In this document: positions 6,055 through 6,507 of the stretch, one piece after another
How the letters are laid out: each line of letters starts with the position of its first letter
Position numbering within the stretch: position 1 is the stretch's first letter
NCBI GenBank assembly: GCA_002384725.1
Contig: DGBF01000110.1
Span: 1 to 6,507 of the forward strand
Origin: Flavobacteriales bacterium UBA4011
GTDB taxonomy: Bacteria > Bacteroidota > Bacteroidia > Flavobacteriales_D > Crocinitomicaceae
Direction of reading: 5' to 3'
Length of the DNA: 6,507 nucleotides
Notes under the pieces: generated by a model
What the model was told of the DNA's origin: nothing
The model's input: only the letters and a program-made list of their open reading frames with translations
Database searches by the model: none
Program-made: the position numbers and the translations under genes

Positions 6055-6420
6055 ATGGTTGTTCATACAATAGAAGTAAACAATATCCGCCTATATGCTT
6101 TTCATGGTTGTTTGCCAGAAGAGGGGGAAATAGGTGGTGAATATTCTGTTGATGTGAAGTTGATAACCGATTTTACAAAGGCAACTGAAACAGACGACCT
6201 CTCTGATACTGTGGATTATGTCCTTATAAATAGAATCGTTGTGGAAGAAATGGCCGTTCGCTCCAAGTTAATTGAAGAAGTAGGTCAACGTATTGTGAAT
6301 AGAATAAAAAAAGAAGCGACAGGAATTAAAACTCTTGTCGTCAAAATAATAAAACATACTCCTCCAATTAACGGAGATGTGTCAAACGTGGCAATTATCA
6401 TAGAGGAAACACTAGTTTAG
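6055..6420 (+). CDS. folB: dihydroneopterin aldolase (folate biosynthesis)
   Basis: FolB cleaves 7,8-dihydroneopterin to 6-hydroxymethyl-dihydropterin and glycolaldehyde in tetrahydrofolate synthesis. The 121-residue length is standard. The motif YAFHGCLPEEGEIGGEY (residues 14-30) corresponds to the YGYHGALxxExEIG segment of Staphylococcus aureus FolB; E23 aligns with its active-site E22. Y55 follows DTVD as in the DTVxY motif. E74 in LIEEV matches the pterin-binding glutamate, and K100 (KIIKHTPPINGD) matches the catalytic lysine. All key residues are therefore present. Family members form ring-shaped oligomers with active sites at subunit interfaces. Its ATG follows the gltX stop after a single base, so it is almost certainly co-transcribed and translationally coupled. 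The link to gltX is positional only; there is no other folate gene in the window. Confidence 0.94.
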   Translation: MVVHTIEVNNIRLYAFHGCLPEEGEIGGEYSVDVKLITDFTKATETDDLSDTVDYVLINRIVVEEMAVRSKLIEEVGQRIVNRIKKEATGIKTLVVKIIKHTPPINGDVSNVAIIIEETLV

Positions 6421-6432
6421 TCTAGTTTTTTT
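6411..6432 (+). terminator. weak intrinsic terminator after folB
   Basis: ACTAG (6411-6415) pairs with CTAGT (6422-6426) around a 6-base loop and is followed by an unbroken run of T (6426-6432). The folB stop TAG (6418-6420) lies in the loop. The stem is only 5 bp, so efficiency is doubtful, but the position between folB and a separate tRNA promoter fits. Confidence 0.42.
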
Positions 6433-6433
6433 C

Positions 6434-6441
6434 TATCTTTA
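6434..6441 (+). promoter_or_regulatory. -7 promoter box for the tRNA-Cys gene
   Basis: TATCTTTA is one base from TAnnTTTG and lies 13 bases before the mature tRNA 5' end. The flanking CTATCTTTACCGA repeats the gltX promoter sequence with one change. No good -33 TTTG was found at 19-21 bp upstream, where the end of folB lies. Transcription from here would give a very short 5' leader for RNase P to remove. Confidence 0.5.
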
Positions 6442-6454
6442 CCGACTCAAAAAT

Positions 6455-6507
6455 GGTCCTGTGGCCGAGCGGCTAGGCAGTGGTCTGCAAAACCATCTAC
6501 AGCGGTT
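6455..6507 (+). tRNA. tRNA-Cys (anticodon GCA), 5' part, cut by the window edge
   Basis: The first 53 bases of a tRNA fold correctly. The 5' acceptor strand is GGTCCTG (6455-6461). The D stem is GCC (6464-6466) with GGC (6476-6478). The anticodon stem GTGGT (6480-6484) pairs with ACCAT (6492-6496), the outer pair being G-U. The loop CTGCAAA (6485-6491) has anticodon GCA at 6487-6489. A 4-base variable loop and the first T-stem strand AGCGG (6501-6505) follow, then TT of the T loop. The remainder, including the 3' acceptor strand, lies outside the window, so the acceptor pairing could not be checked. Confidence 0.93.

Overview
This window looks like ordinary chromosomal housekeeping DNA from a Bacteroidota bacterium, most likely a member of the Flavobacteriales. 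The reasons are AT-rich DNA, starts without recognisable Shine-Dalgarno sequences, several promoters of the Bacteroidota type (TTTG, about 20 bp, TAnnTTTG), a YbeY whose third metal ligand is Asp, and the order DUF4175-like gene, RsbW-like ATPase, ybeY, mnmG, which I remember from flavobacterial genomes. The family placement is inference; no rRNA or marker protein here fixes it.

Layout. Positions 1-149 (minus) hold the first 49 codons of mnmG, which runs off the left edge. The 63 bp gap at 150-212 is dense: it carries a well-formed mnmG promoter and one degenerate parS-like palindrome, and a near-perfect parS-like palindrome overlaps the end of ybeY. Positions 213-4418 (minus) are a tight three-gene operon read right to left: a 1120-residue membrane-anchored coiled-coil protein (DUF4175-like), a small RsbW/SpoIIAB-type ATPase and the rRNA-maturation RNase YbeY, all joined by overlapping stop and start codons. 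Positions 4419-4550 form a divergent promoter region with an inverted repeat. Positions 4551-6420 (plus) hold gltX (glutamyl-tRNA synthetase) and folB (dihydroneopterin aldolase), one base apart. A weak terminator, a promoter box and the first 53 bases of a tRNA-Cys(GCA) gene end the window.

How the genes fit together. Four of the genes (mnmG, ybeY, gltX, tRNA-Cys) serve translation: tRNA wobble modification, rRNA processing, tRNA charging and a tRNA itself. folB supplies folate. The large protein and the RsbW-like ATPase are the least understood; their coupling suggests a shared role, but nothing here shows it.

The most notable signal is the pair of parS-like (ParB/Noc-type) sites flanking the mnmG promoter, spaced 53 bp centre to centre. 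They hint that this locus lies in the chromosome-partitioning (origin-proximal) region and that mnmG transcription may be sensitive to ParB binding. I found no clear sign of a new defence, mobile or biosynthetic system. There are no CRISPR arrays, insertion sequences or gene-free stretches over 300 bp.
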